Assembly (NCBI GenBank): GCA_900315335.1
Contig: OMYR01000047.1
Span: forward strand, 1-37,488
Length of the DNA: 37,488 bases
Source of the DNA: an uncultured Bacteroidales bacterium
Lineage (GTDB): Bacteria; Bacteroidota; Bacteroidia; Bacteroidales; P3
Direction: 5' to 3'
Under the pieces are notes generated by a model. It had not been told where the DNA came from and made no database searches. It saw nothing but the letters and a program-made list of their open reading frames with translations. A program made the translations under genes and the position numbers. Shown in pieces: positions 16,851-25,337 of this stretch. Positions within the stretch are counted from its first letter, which is position 1. Each line of letters opens with the position of its first letter.

Positions 16851-16860
16851 CTAATTTACT

Positions 16861-16986
16861 AATTGCTCTATTCAATAAATTAGTTTCACTAAATATTTTA
16901 TTGATTACTGTGATTAGTAAATTAGTTTCACTGATTATTTTATTAGTGTTTAATACTATTTTGCCAATGTTTAACATTATTTGCAG
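16861..16986. repeat. 21-bp modular repeat array D (6 units)
   Basis: Six contiguous units begin at 16861, 16882, 16903, 16924, 16945 and 16966. Their 13-bp parts are AATTG-CTC-TATTC, AGTTT-CAC-TAAAT, GATTA-CTG-TGATT, AGTTT-CAC-TGATT, AGTGT-TTA-ATACT and AATGT-TTA-ACATT. A degenerate partial unit reaches back to the wbpD stop codon. The array fills most of the gap between the convergent wbpD and queG genes. Confidence 0.87.
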
Positions 16987-17036
16987 GATTTCAGTAATAA
17001 AAAACTGCAAACGTAATTTGCCGATAATATCAAATG

Positions 17037-17957
17037 TTATTGGTTTTGTTTTTTGACAAAATCAATATTGGAAAGCAGTTTTGAGTATTTTATTCTGTCC
17101 ATTGGAGAGAGTTTTCGTAATTGTTGAAATTCCGTTTTGAAATCTTCATTATTTTCTATCTTATCTAATATCCTGCAAACAAGGCTTTTAACATCTGAGT
17201 CTTGGACATCGATTTTTTTTGCTTTATTGTTCCAAATGCAAGCATTAAGACAAATATCGCAACCATAGATATAGTTTTTCAAATCTATGTCGGAAGATAT
17301 ATTTCCTTTGTTTTCAATAGTTTGATAAGAGATACAACGATTTGCATCAATAGTTCCATTCTCTAAAATAGCGTTATTCGGACAAGAAGAGAGGCATTTG
17401 TTACAATTACCGCAATGATTGGGAATTTCTTGAGTATAATCCGAAATGCAGTTAGCCAAGATTTCGCCGATAAATATCTTGTTACCAAATTGTTTTGTAA
17501 CCAAAAGAGAATTTTTACCCTTCCAACCAAGCCCACATCTCACAGCCCATTCTCGTTCCATTACAGGGGCAGAATCAACAAAGGCTTTCGCCTGCAAATT
17601 AGGGTATTGCGATTGCAGTTGAGTAATAATAGAATTAAGTTTTTGCTTGATGATATGGTGATAATCCCTTCTCTGAGCATACGATGCTATCTTGAATTGC
17701 TTGTTTTCGGTTACGTTTTCATCATTATAAGACATTAGAAAACAAAATACTGTCCTTGTATTTTCAAATAATAGAGTCGGGTCTTCTCTTTTATCAAAAT
17801 AATTTGCAAGATAAGTCATTGAAGCATTGTAACCATTTGCAAGCCAATCTTCCAAATAAGTTAAATCAAGTTTTTCACACCTCGCTGCCCCACAATCACA
17901 CAACCCCTCTTTCAAAGCCAAAACTTTGACAATATTTAATGGTATGTAATCCGCCAT
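17037..17957 (-). CDS. queG: Epoxyqueuosine reductase
   Basis: The 306-residue cobalamin- and Fe-S-dependent enzyme reduces epoxyqueuosine to queuosine in tRNA. Seen are the catalytic region VDSAPVMEREWAVRCGLGWKGKNSL and two 4Fe-4S clusters: HCGNCNKCLSSCPNNAI, then CDICLNACIWN, which supplies the remaining cysteines. I set the start at the ATG at 17957. The longer frame begins with GTG at 18002 and would overlap dnaE by 44 bp, while 17957 follows the dnaE TGA after one base (TGATATG). It is therefore co-translated with dnaE. Other queuosine genes are not in the window. Confidence 0.93.
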   Translation of the reverse strand: MADYIPLNIVKVLALKEGLCDCGAARCEKLDLTYLEDWLANGYNASMTYLANYFDKREDPTLLFENTRTVFCFLMSYNDENVTENKQFKIASYAQRRDYHHIIKQKLNSIITQLQSQYPNLQAKAFVDSAPVMEREWAVRCGLGWKGKNSLLVTKQFGNKIFIGEILANCISDYTQEIPNHCGNCNKCLSSCPNNAILENGTIDANRCISYQTIENKGNISSDIDLKNYIYGCDICLNACIWNNKAKKIDVQDSDVKSLVCRILDKIENNEDFKTEFQQLRKLSPMDRIKYSKLLSNIDFVKKQNQ

Positions 17958-17958
17958 A

Positions 17959-20900
17959 TCACACACTGCGAGTTTGGATAGTGTAATCATAAATATCACC
18001 ACTCTTAACCAAAGGTTTTATTTCTTTGATAAAAGAAGAGGTATCTACCTTATGTTTCTTACTCTCTAACGTTACTCTCACATCACTATTTGAGTCAAAT
18101 ACCAAAAAGGTAATATCTTGCGTACCTTTATTATTTTTCGCCGCCAATGTTATCGCTTTAACCAAATCTTCCGTCATCTTGCTATTATCAATAGTCAATT
18201 TAACTCCCGTTGCATAAGTCTCAAACATATTTTCCAACAACTCCATTTTTTCTATACGAAACGTTATTTCGGGTGGATTTCTATGCTCCTGCATTGCTAC
18301 TCTCCCTTTTACATATACATAAAGATTTTCTTTCAAGAAGTTAGAAAAAGTTATATAGTCCTTACTAAACAACATAAATTCATGTGAGCCTTGCTTGTCT
18401 TCCAACGTGAATTTACCGTATTGAGCATTATTTTTGGTCATTCCGGTACCTGCCTTTGTGATTATACCTGCAAAAGATAACGATGTCTTACCATTGTTGT
18501 ATAACGTTTGTAAATCTTCCAATTCTGTTACATAACTATTTGCGAAAGCCTTTATTTCGTCCGAGTAATTGTCCAACGGATGCCCGGAAACATAGAATCC
18601 TATCATATCTCTCTCATGTTTCAATTTTTCCAACAGACTCATAGGCTCGCATTGTGGGACAAGTACCGATGCTTCTTCCACTATTTCTTCCGTTCCGAAT
18701 AAACTGACTTGTGAAGAACTTTCGCGCTCTTTTTTCTTTATACAATATTTTAATAACTTATCAAGATAAGTCATATTCGACTTATCATCAACTTGGGTTA
18801 AGTATTGAGCCCTATCTATATCCCCAAAACAATCAAATGCACCGCTTAAAACCAATGATTCCGTCGCTTTTCTATTTACTGTTCCGAGATTTCTGGTTAT
18901 AAAATCCTCAACAGACAAATAGTCTCCATTGTCCGTCCTTTCCTTGATTATGGCTTGCGAAACTTGTTCTCCCAAACTCTTTATGGCATTTAATCCGAAC
19001 AAAATCTGTCCTTTCTTATTAACCATAAAATTGACGTCCGACTCATTGATATTAGGGCCCAAAACATCTATATTATGTCTTAAACAATCGTCTATATACT
19101 TGGTAATATTTTTTATATCCTTAGAATTATGAGTAAGTACGGCTGACATATATTCGGCAGGGTAATGGGCTTTTAAGTAACCCGTTTGAAAAGCAACATA
19201 AGCATAGCAAGTGGCGTGAGATTTATTGAACGCATATTTTGCAAACTCAACCCAATCGTTCCAAATCTTCTCGGTTTTATTAGCATCAAGTTTATTTTCT
19301 GCACAACCTTTATCGAATTTGGCTTTCATCTTAGCCATAACGTCCATTTTCTTTTTACCCATTGCCTTACGCAACGTATCGGCTTCGCCCGGTGTGAAAT
19401 TTGCCAAAACTCTCGAAAGTTGCATCACTTGTTCCTGATAAACAGTGATACCATACGTATCTTTCAAATATTGCTCCATTTGAGGAAACTCATACTCTAT
19501 CTTGGCGTCGCCGTGCTTACGTTTGATAAAATCTGGTATATATGCCATAGGACCCGGTCTGTAAAGAGCATTCATCGCAATCAAATCCTCAAACTTATCG
19601 GGCTTCAAATTCTGCAAATGATTCTTCATGCCCTCACTTTCAAACTGAAAAGTAGCACTTGTATTACCTTCGGCAAAAAGTTTCAACGTCTGCTCATCTT
19701 CAAGTGAAATATTATCAATATCAACCTTAATACCTCGTGATTTATAAACATTTTCACAAGCATCTTTAATGATTGAAAGGTTACTTAGTCCCAAAAAGTC
19801 CATTTTAATCATACCGACACTTTCAATCAATTTGCCCTCAAACTGCACAGCCATCATATTACTATCCTTAGGCTTGGCCACAGGAACATAGTTACTTATG
19901 TCGTCAGGACCGATTATGACACCGCAAGCATGAACACCCGTACTACGAATTGAACCTTCCAAATCCTTTGCATATTTCAACACCTTTTTCTCCAATTCAG
20001 TACCTTTCTCAATTACTTCTTGCAATTCGGAAGATTCTTTAAAGGCTTCCTCCAAAGTTATACCGGGTTTGGTAGGGACATAACTCGCAAGACGATTGGC
20101 AGTAGGCAAATCCAATTCCAAAACACGGGCAACGTCTTTGATACTCATCTTGGCAGCCATTGTGCCAAACGTAGTAATCTGTGCAACGTGGGAAGCACCG
20201 TATTTATCTTGTACATAACGCAGTGTCCTCTCCCTACCCTCATCATCGAAATCCACATCAATATCGGGCAATGAGATACGGTCGGGATTCAAAAACCTCT
20301 CAAACAACAAATCATACTTCATCGGCTCTATCTGAGTAATACCCAAACAATAAGCCACCACACTACCTGCCGCCGAACCACGACCCGGACCTATAACAAC
20401 GCCCAAACTATCCCTACTATAATTGATAAAATCCTGCACAATAAGAAAATATCCCGGAAATCCCATCCACTCAATGGTATCCAACTCCATATCTATTCGC
20501 TGTTTGACCTTATCATCAAAATTCTCACCATAACGTTTCTTAGCACCCTCATAAGTAAGATGTTTCAAGTAAGCAAAATCAAATTTGGTTCTTACAAGTT
20601 TATCATATCCCCCTTTATCGCTTAAAGACTTGCTCACAACTTGTTGTTTCTCTTCTTCACTTGCCGTTTCAGAGATTTTATCACGCTTAATCAAACTCTG
20701 TAAAATATCTTCTTCAAGAACTTTTTGAGGGAATTTCTCATAATAATCCTCTATCTTGCCAAACGATTGCGGAATATCGAAAACAGGAAGTATAGGACCG
20801 CGTTCCAATTCATAAACTTCCACCTTATCGGCTATTTCTTGGGTATTAGTAATGGCATCGGGGATTTCCTTGAACAATTCAGCCATTTCATCGGGAGTTT

Positions 20901-21630
20901 TCAAGTATTCCTCGCCCGAATACATCAATTTGGTTGTATCATTGATTTTATTACCGGTCGATAAGCAAATAAGAATCCGATGAGCATAAAAATCATCTTT
21001 ATTGATGAAATGAACGTCATTTGTAGCAATCAATTTAATATCAAGTTTCCTCGCCAACGCAATCAATTTGGGATTGACATCGTTTTGCATCTCGTTTTTG
21101 CCGCAAAAATCTTGCAATTCGATATAATAATCGTCCTTAAAAACTTCTTTATACTCCATTGCAACTCTTTCGGCTTCCTCTATTTTACCCTCGTACAATA
21201 AGCGGGGAATAATTCCTGCCACACAAGCGGACGAACATATCAATCCTTCGCTATGTTCAAACAAAAGATTTTTATCAATACGGGAATTATAATAAAATGC
21301 ATTAGGGTCAAAGCCCAAAGAGTCCAATTTAATAAGATTTTGATAACCAGTAATGTTTTTTGCCAACAATATAAGGTGGTTTCCCCTACCCTCTTTCTTA
21401 TCGAATCTGTCGTTGGGAACGACATACATTTCACAGCCGAGAATTGGTTTAATTCCCTCTTTTACGCATGTATTTCTGAAATCCAAAACCCCATACATCG
21501 CTCCATGGTCGGTTATCGCCAAGGAATTCATACCTAATTCCTTGGTTTTCTTAACTAATTTCTTGATACCGCATGCCCCGTCTAATATGGAATATTGCGT
21601 ATGTACGTGTAAATGTGTGAAATCTGTCAT
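17959..21630 (-). CDS. dnaE: DNA polymerase III alpha subunit
   Basis: The 1223-residue replicative polymerase begins with the PHP domain (FTHLHVHTQYSILDGA, AITDHGAMYG). The catalytic palm has GPGRGSAAGSVVAYCLGI and the aspartates of LPDIDVDFDDEGRERTL. The finger and helix-hairpin-helix parts follow (ALYRPGPM, YGITVYQEQVMQL). The C-terminal OB-fold includes LSFAGIITKAGTGMTKNNAQYGKFTLED. It is slightly longer than the E. coli protein, as is common in this phylum. The ATG at 21630 is chosen because the longer frame starts with TTG at 21657, inside the probable -7 promoter element at 21662-21655. It leads a dnaE-queG operon. Confidence 0.97.
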   Translation of the reverse strand: MTDFTHLHVHTQYSILDGACGIKKLVKKTKELGMNSLAITDHGAMYGVLDFRNTCVKEGIKPILGCEMYVVPNDRFDKKEGRGNHLILLAKNITGYQNLIKLDSLGFDPNAFYYNSRIDKNLLFEHSEGLICSSACVAGIIPRLLYEGKIEEAERVAMEYKEVFKDDYYIELQDFCGKNEMQNDVNPKLIALARKLDIKLIATNDVHFINKDDFYAHRILICLSTGNKINDTTKLMYSGEEYLKTPDEMAELFKEIPDAITNTQEIADKVEVYELERGPILPVFDIPQSFGKIEDYYEKFPQKVLEEDILQSLIKRDKISETASEEEKQQVVSKSLSDKGGYDKLVRTKFDFAYLKHLTYEGAKKRYGENFDDKVKQRIDMELDTIEWMGFPGYFLIVQDFINYSRDSLGVVIGPGRGSAAGSVVAYCLGITQIEPMKYDLLFERFLNPDRISLPDIDVDFDDEGRERTLRYVQDKYGASHVAQITTFGTMAAKMSIKDVARVLELDLPTANRLASYVPTKPGITLEEAFKESSELQEVIEKGTELEKKVLKYAKDLEGSIRSTGVHACGVIIGPDDISNYVPVAKPKDSNMMAVQFEGKLIESVGMIKMDFLGLSNLSIIKDACENVYKSRGIKVDIDNISLEDEQTLKLFAEGNTSATFQFESEGMKNHLQNLKPDKFEDLIAMNALYRPGPMAYIPDFIKRKHGDAKIEYEFPQMEQYLKDTYGITVYQEQVMQLSRVLANFTPGEADTLRKAMGKKKMDVMAKMKAKFDKGCAENKLDANKTEKIWNDWVEFAKYAFNKSHATCYAYVAFQTGYLKAHYPAEYMSAVLTHNSKDIKNITKYIDDCLRHNIDVLGPNINESDVNFMVNKKGQILFGLNAIKSLGEQVSQAIIKERTDNGDYLSVEDFITRNLGTVNRKATESLVLSGAFDCFGDIDRAQYLTQVDDKSNMTYLDKLLKYCIKKKERESSSQVSLFGTEEIVEEASVLVPQCEPMSLLEKLKHERDMIGFYVSGHPLDNYSDEIKAFANSYVTELEDLQTLYNNGKTSLSFAGIITKAGTGMTKNNAQYGKFTLEDKQGSHEFMLFSKDYITFSNFLKENLYVYVKGRVAMQEHRNPPEITFRIEKMELLENMFETYATGVKLTIDNSKMTEDLVKAITLAAKNNKGTQDITFLVFDSNSDVRVTLESKKHKVDTSSFIKEIKPLVKSGDIYDYTIQTRSV

Positions 21631-21654
21631 AATTATTCCCGTTATTTTATTCTG

Positions 21655-21662
21655 CAAATATA
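21655..21662 (-). promoter_or_regulatory. Probable -7 element for dnaE
   Basis: TATATTTG on the minus strand fits TAnnTTTG and predicts a start site near 21648, just upstream of the ATG at 21630. This argues against the alternative TTG start at 21657. A clear -33 TTG is missing. Confidence 0.5.
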
Positions 21663-21738
21663 CAAAAATTACTTTTACTTACCCTCTAACAAGATAGAAG
21701 ATTGCAAAGACAAAATTCAAACGACGGATACGAAAAAT

Positions 21739-21822
21739 AATCACTCATATCAGTAAATTAGTGTGGGACACTAATAAATTAATCTCAATAACTAATTTAC
21801 CAATGTCCCTAACTAATTCGCT
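21739..21822. repeat. 21-bp modular repeat array E (4 units)
   Basis: Units begin at 21739, 21760, 21781 and 21802 with 13-bp parts AATCA-CTC-ATATC, AGTGT-GGG-ACACT, AATCT-CAA-TAACT and AATGT-CCC-TAACT. Units 2 and 4 have complementary cores (GGG and CCC). The array lies 62 bp beyond the stop of the T9SS cargo gene and upstream of the dnaE promoter. Confidence 0.87.
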
Positions 21823-21883
21823 ATCTATGCATAACTAATGTTACGCAGGTATATACACAAAAGTCGAATTGCCTTACAAATGA

Positions 21884-23416
21884 TTATTCAACTATCAATT
21901 TATTATTTTCAACATTTGAGCCGTCTTGGATTTGTAAAACATAAGTACCTTTTGGTAATGTACTCAAATCAATTGATATTTTAGACTGGTTTGCAGGTAT
22001 TTGCAATGTTTTAACAACTACTCCGAAGTTATTGATAATATTTATAACTCTTTTGTTTGCAATAGGTTGTAAATTTACAACGATAGTGTTTTTAGCTGGA
22101 TTGGGAAAGATTTCCGTTTTACGTATATTTGATACTTCATCAATACTTGAACTTACTGTAATCTTAGTTGTTACGATGCTGTCGCAACCATTTATACTTT
22201 GGAGAGTATCAATGTATGTTCCTTTCTTGGTATATGTGTTGTTTCCAACGATATAAGACTCACCCTTTATGATATTTACCGTTGTATCTACTTTATATAC
22301 AGGATTTACAATAAGATTTAATGCAATAATACTATCGCAACCATAATAATTTTGTAGAGTGTCAAAATATTCTCCTGACTTTGACAATTCATTATCTGCA
22401 AACAAATACGTTTCGCCTTCACAAATTTCAGCAATAATCGGCTCAACTGATTGGTTTACAGGATATATTATAAGCGTATATAACACTATGCTATCGCAAC
22501 CGGTTATTGCAAAAAGGGTGTAATTTATCGATAACATGGTAACTGTATCTACATTTTTCTTTCCATAATTAGTTCCGTCAGATAATACAAAATCTTGATT
22601 GGAACATATAGAAGTGTCTTTGGCTGTATAAATTATGGGATTGACTGCCAATTGCAGATAAACGACACTATCGCAATTGTTTTCGGTTTGTAACGTATCG
22701 CAATACAAACCTGATAACATTATTTGTTTTTCATTAAAAGTATATGTATTACCCTCACAAATAGTGTCTTTCAAAAGAGTTGGGACACCTTTCAAAACTA
22801 TGTTATCCACAATAGCACCCGGCATAGTACCACTTGTATTGTCGTTACGCCAAACAAAGACAAGATAAACCTGAGAACACGAAAAAGTATTCTTTATTTT
22901 AGATACAATATGCTTTTGCCCATTAGTAATTGAAAGATAGACATTACCGTCATCAAAAACAAAAGCACTGTCTTTGTAGTATGGTGCTGTAAAACCAGTA
23001 TATGAGGTCAAAGAATTAGGAAAAGACATATTGAAATTTTTTGGCAATACCATAACTTTCAAATAATCCTTCGTACCCTCTCCACCTATATTGACATCAA
23101 ATTCTATTTGCAGAGTATCACTTGCAATCAACTCTATTTCTCTGTATGCTAATGATATAGATGAAGAAGTTTTACTATAAGCAGTATCGCTGCTGTTGTT
23201 TGAAACAAATAAACGATAATTATCATTGTCGTTTGTGTTTATCGTCCATTTATTCTTGCCCGAAGAATGTTTGAATTGCCAAAGATTGTTTTCATTTGTA
23301 TCTTGAAAATCACAAGAATATATTTCCATTAAATTTATTGTGTCATTATCTGCAAACAAAGTAGTTACGCTTGCAAATAACAACACAATAAAAAAGTTTT
23401 TCAGTAGAGTTTTCAC
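21884..23416 (-). CDS. Secreted T9SS cargo protein with repeat domains and C-terminal sorting domain
   Basis: The 510-residue protein has a signal peptide (KTLLKNFFIVLLFASVTTLFA). A jelly-roll-like region follows (about 30-215). Then come four repeats of about 55-60 residues ending in 'G/N-CDS-I/V-V..L.L.V.P', with DT-ICEGNTYTF-type beginnings; the last is more degenerate. The C-terminal 80 residues form a type A T9SS sorting domain: EIFPNPAKNTIVV, then VVVKTLQI, LSTLPKGTYVLQI and a final KLIVE. It should be exported by T9SS and either anchored to A-LPS or released. Translation begins at GTG, since no ATG precedes the signal peptide. The gene starts 24 bp after sppA and may share its transcript. 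Confidence 0.9.
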   Translation of the reverse strand: MKTLLKNFFIVLLFASVTTLFADNDTINLMEIYSCDFQDTNENNLWQFKHSSGKNKWTINTNDNDNYRLFVSNNSSDTAYSKTSSSISLAYREIELIASDTLQIEFDVNIGGEGTKDYLKVMVLPKNFNMSFPNSLTSYTGFTAPYYKDSAFVFDDGNVYLSITNGQKHIVSKIKNTFSCSQVYLVFVWRNDNTSGTMPGAIVDNIVLKGVPTLLKDTICEGNTYTFNEKQIMLSGLYCDTLQTENNCDSVVYLQLAVNPIIYTAKDTSICSNQDFVLSDGTNYGKKNVDTVTMLSINYTLFAITGCDSIVLYTLIIYPVNQSVEPIIAEICEGETYLFADNELSKSGEYFDTLQNYYGCDSIIALNLIVNPVYKVDTTVNIIKGESYIVGNNTYTKKGTYIDTLQSINGCDSIVTTKITVSSSIDEVSNIRKTEIFPNPAKNTIVVNLQPIANKRVINIINNFGVVVKTLQIPANQSKISIDLSTLPKGTYVLQIQDGSNVENNKLIVE

Positions 23417-23440
23417 CTTTTTAAGCCTATAAAGGCATTA

Positions 23441-25228
23441 TTAGAAGTTAATAATATAATCCATTCTCATCTGTACTCCCTGCATTTGGGCTATATCACG
23501 CAGTTGTAAGAAGAAAGTATAAGGTTTGCCCAATTCCTTTGTCAATGACTTCATCTTGACTTCGTTGGATTGAGTATCTATAAATTGAGCAAATATACCT
23601 TGTATTTTAGGATATGTAATAATTCCATAAGATTTAAGATTTACTTTGGCAGCAGCCACTTGTATCGCTTTTTTCAATCCACCAAACTCATCTATAAGTC
23701 CCAATGGTTTAGCATCTACCCCACTCCACACTCTACCTTTGGCAATGGTGTTGATGTATTGAGGAGTTTTTCCTCTGCCTTGTGCGACCTTTGTAATGAA
23801 ATTAGTATAGAAATTCTCAACGTTTCGCTGCATCATCATCTTTGCATCGGCTGTCATAGGCGTTGTAACACTTATCGGATTGCTATTACTGTGTGTTTTT
23901 ACTGTGTCAAACGTTATGCCTATTTTGTTTTTCAACGCTCTATTGAAATTAGGTAACACCCCGAAAACTCCAATAGAACCCGTCAGAGTTGTTTGATTTG
24001 CAACTATATAAGAAGCATTTGACGACATCTCATAACCTGCCGAAGCAGCCATATCGCCCATTGAAACTATGACAGGTTTCTTTCTTTTGGCTTTGATAAC
24101 TTCGTTTGTTATAAGTTCAGATGCTATCGCATCGCCACCGGGAGAATTTACCCTTAATACTATAGCTTTAACTTTGTCGTTATTTGCTGCTTTTTCAATA
24201 GCCTTACAAACCGTTTCGCTACCTATACTCAAATCACTTCCTTTACCTTGATTAACATCGCCATAAGCATACACAATAGCAATATTATCCGTTTGTACCT
24301 TATTCATATCGGCTATTGTTTTCCTATATGCACCATATGAGATATAATTAATCTTTGAATTTTTGGAAAGTTTATTTTGAGCAATAACATATTTATTTAT
24401 AGTATCCTTATAATCGGATTTGAAACCAAGATAATCAATCAATTTGTTCTTATAAGCATCTTGCGGAAGAAATCCTTGTAAGGACGCAACTAAATCATTA
24501 AATTTCGTTTCGTTTATATTTCTTGATGCAGCAATCTGCGAAGACAATACACTCCAAATAGAAGTCAGATATTGGCGTGTTTGCACCCTATTGGAATCTG
24601 ACATATGGTTCATAATATATGTTTCACCTGCGGATTTGTAAGCATTATTCGTTGGACGTATCAAATCGACGTCAATATCCAATTTATTAATCAAATCCTT
24701 ATAATACATAACCTCACCGCCCATACCTGACAAGGTAAGCATACCGGCAGGATTTAACATAATCTTATCAGCAACGGTTGCAACATAATAAGACTTTTGG
24801 TCAATCATATCTCCATACGCGTAAATCTTTTTACCAGAAGTTTTGAAATCCTGTAATACCTCTCTTATTTCTTGTGCAGTTGCCATACCGTTTGCTTGGA
24901 ACACCGAAAGGTTAAGCATTATGGCTTTAATATTTTTATCATTCTTTGCTTTGTCTATAACTTGAATAAACTCAGTAAGACCTATTGCCTTATTGTTTAT
25001 TCCGTCTGCCGAAAACATAGATGAAATATCTTCAACCTCTCTATCATATATCGGATTGGATAAATCAACAAGCAAAACAGAATTATTTTTTACCGAAATA
25101 TCATCGGAACTCTTACCAATAGAAGCTATTATTGAGGAGATAATTCCAAGAATTAAGAAAAAAGAAATTATCATCGCCAAACCGCTTCCTAAACACGAAG
25201 CAAAAAGGAACTTGAAAAACTGTTTCAT
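23441..25228 (-). CDS. sppA: Signal peptide peptidase SppA, 67K type (protease IV)
   Basis: The 595-residue serine protease is anchored by one N-terminal membrane helix (about residues 15-38). It has the duplicated S49 layout: the general-base lysine lies in the N-terminal repeat (NNAYKSAGETY, Lys198) and the nucleophile in the C-terminal repeat (SMGDMAASAGYEMSS, Ser396). The strand VLRVNSPGGDAIASE forms the oxyanion region. It degrades cleaved signal peptides at the inner membrane as a tetramer. The ATG at 25228 is chosen over a TTG at 25240. It is followed by the T9SS cargo gene and separated from hutU by a terminator-like hairpin. Confidence 0.94.
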   Translation of the reverse strand: MKQFFKFLFASCLGSGLAMIISFFLILGIISSIIASIGKSSDDISVKNNSVLLVDLSNPIYDREVEDISSMFSADGINNKAIGLTEFIQVIDKAKNDKNIKAIMLNLSVFQANGMATAQEIREVLQDFKTSGKKIYAYGDMIDQKSYYVATVADKIMLNPAGMLTLSGMGGEVMYYKDLINKLDIDVDLIRPTNNAYKSAGETYIMNHMSDSNRVQTRQYLTSIWSVLSSQIAASRNINETKFNDLVASLQGFLPQDAYKNKLIDYLGFKSDYKDTINKYVIAQNKLSKNSKINYISYGAYRKTIADMNKVQTDNIAIVYAYGDVNQGKGSDLSIGSETVCKAIEKAANNDKVKAIVLRVNSPGGDAIASELITNEVIKAKRKKPVIVSMGDMAASAGYEMSSNASYIVANQTTLTGSIGVFGVLPNFNRALKNKIGITFDTVKTHSNSNPISVTTPMTADAKMMMQRNVENFYTNFITKVAQGRGKTPQYINTIAKGRVWSGVDAKPLGLIDEFGGLKKAIQVAAAKVNLKSYGIITYPKIQGIFAQFIDTQSNEVKMKSLTKELGKPYTFFLQLRDIAQMQGVQMRMDYIINF

Positions 25229-25253
25229 AATATTTATCAATTATAAAATCAAA

Positions 25254-25300
25254 ATGGCAAAAAGCAGTAATCAAGAAATCAAAACACTACTTTTTGCCAT
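25254..25300 (-). terminator. Stem-loop terminator after hutU
   Basis: A perfect 11-bp stem (ATGGCAAAAAG with CTTTTTGCCAT, 25254-25264 and 25290-25300) encloses a 25-base loop and is followed on the minus strand by a T-rich stretch. It lies 38 bp after the hutU stop and before sppA. Confidence 0.6.
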
Positions 25301-25337
25301 AAACATTATTTTTTATATTAGTTTCACGTGAATTTGA

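Noticed and set aside
16861-16986. Array D (and the other 21-bp arrays) as a CRISPR array
   Set aside because: The units are contiguous 21-bp degenerate modules with 8-bp AT-rich spacers, there are no unique spacers of about 30 bp, and no cas gene is present.
21631-21657. Extended dnaE start at the TTG at 21657
   Set aside because: It lies within the -7 promoter element, and the ATG at 21630 directly precedes the PHP domain start.
25322-25331. TTCACGTGAA palindrome close to the hutU stop as an operator
   Set aside because: It lies at the 3' end of hutU, has no second copy seen in the window, and a 10-bp palindrome is weak evidence alone.
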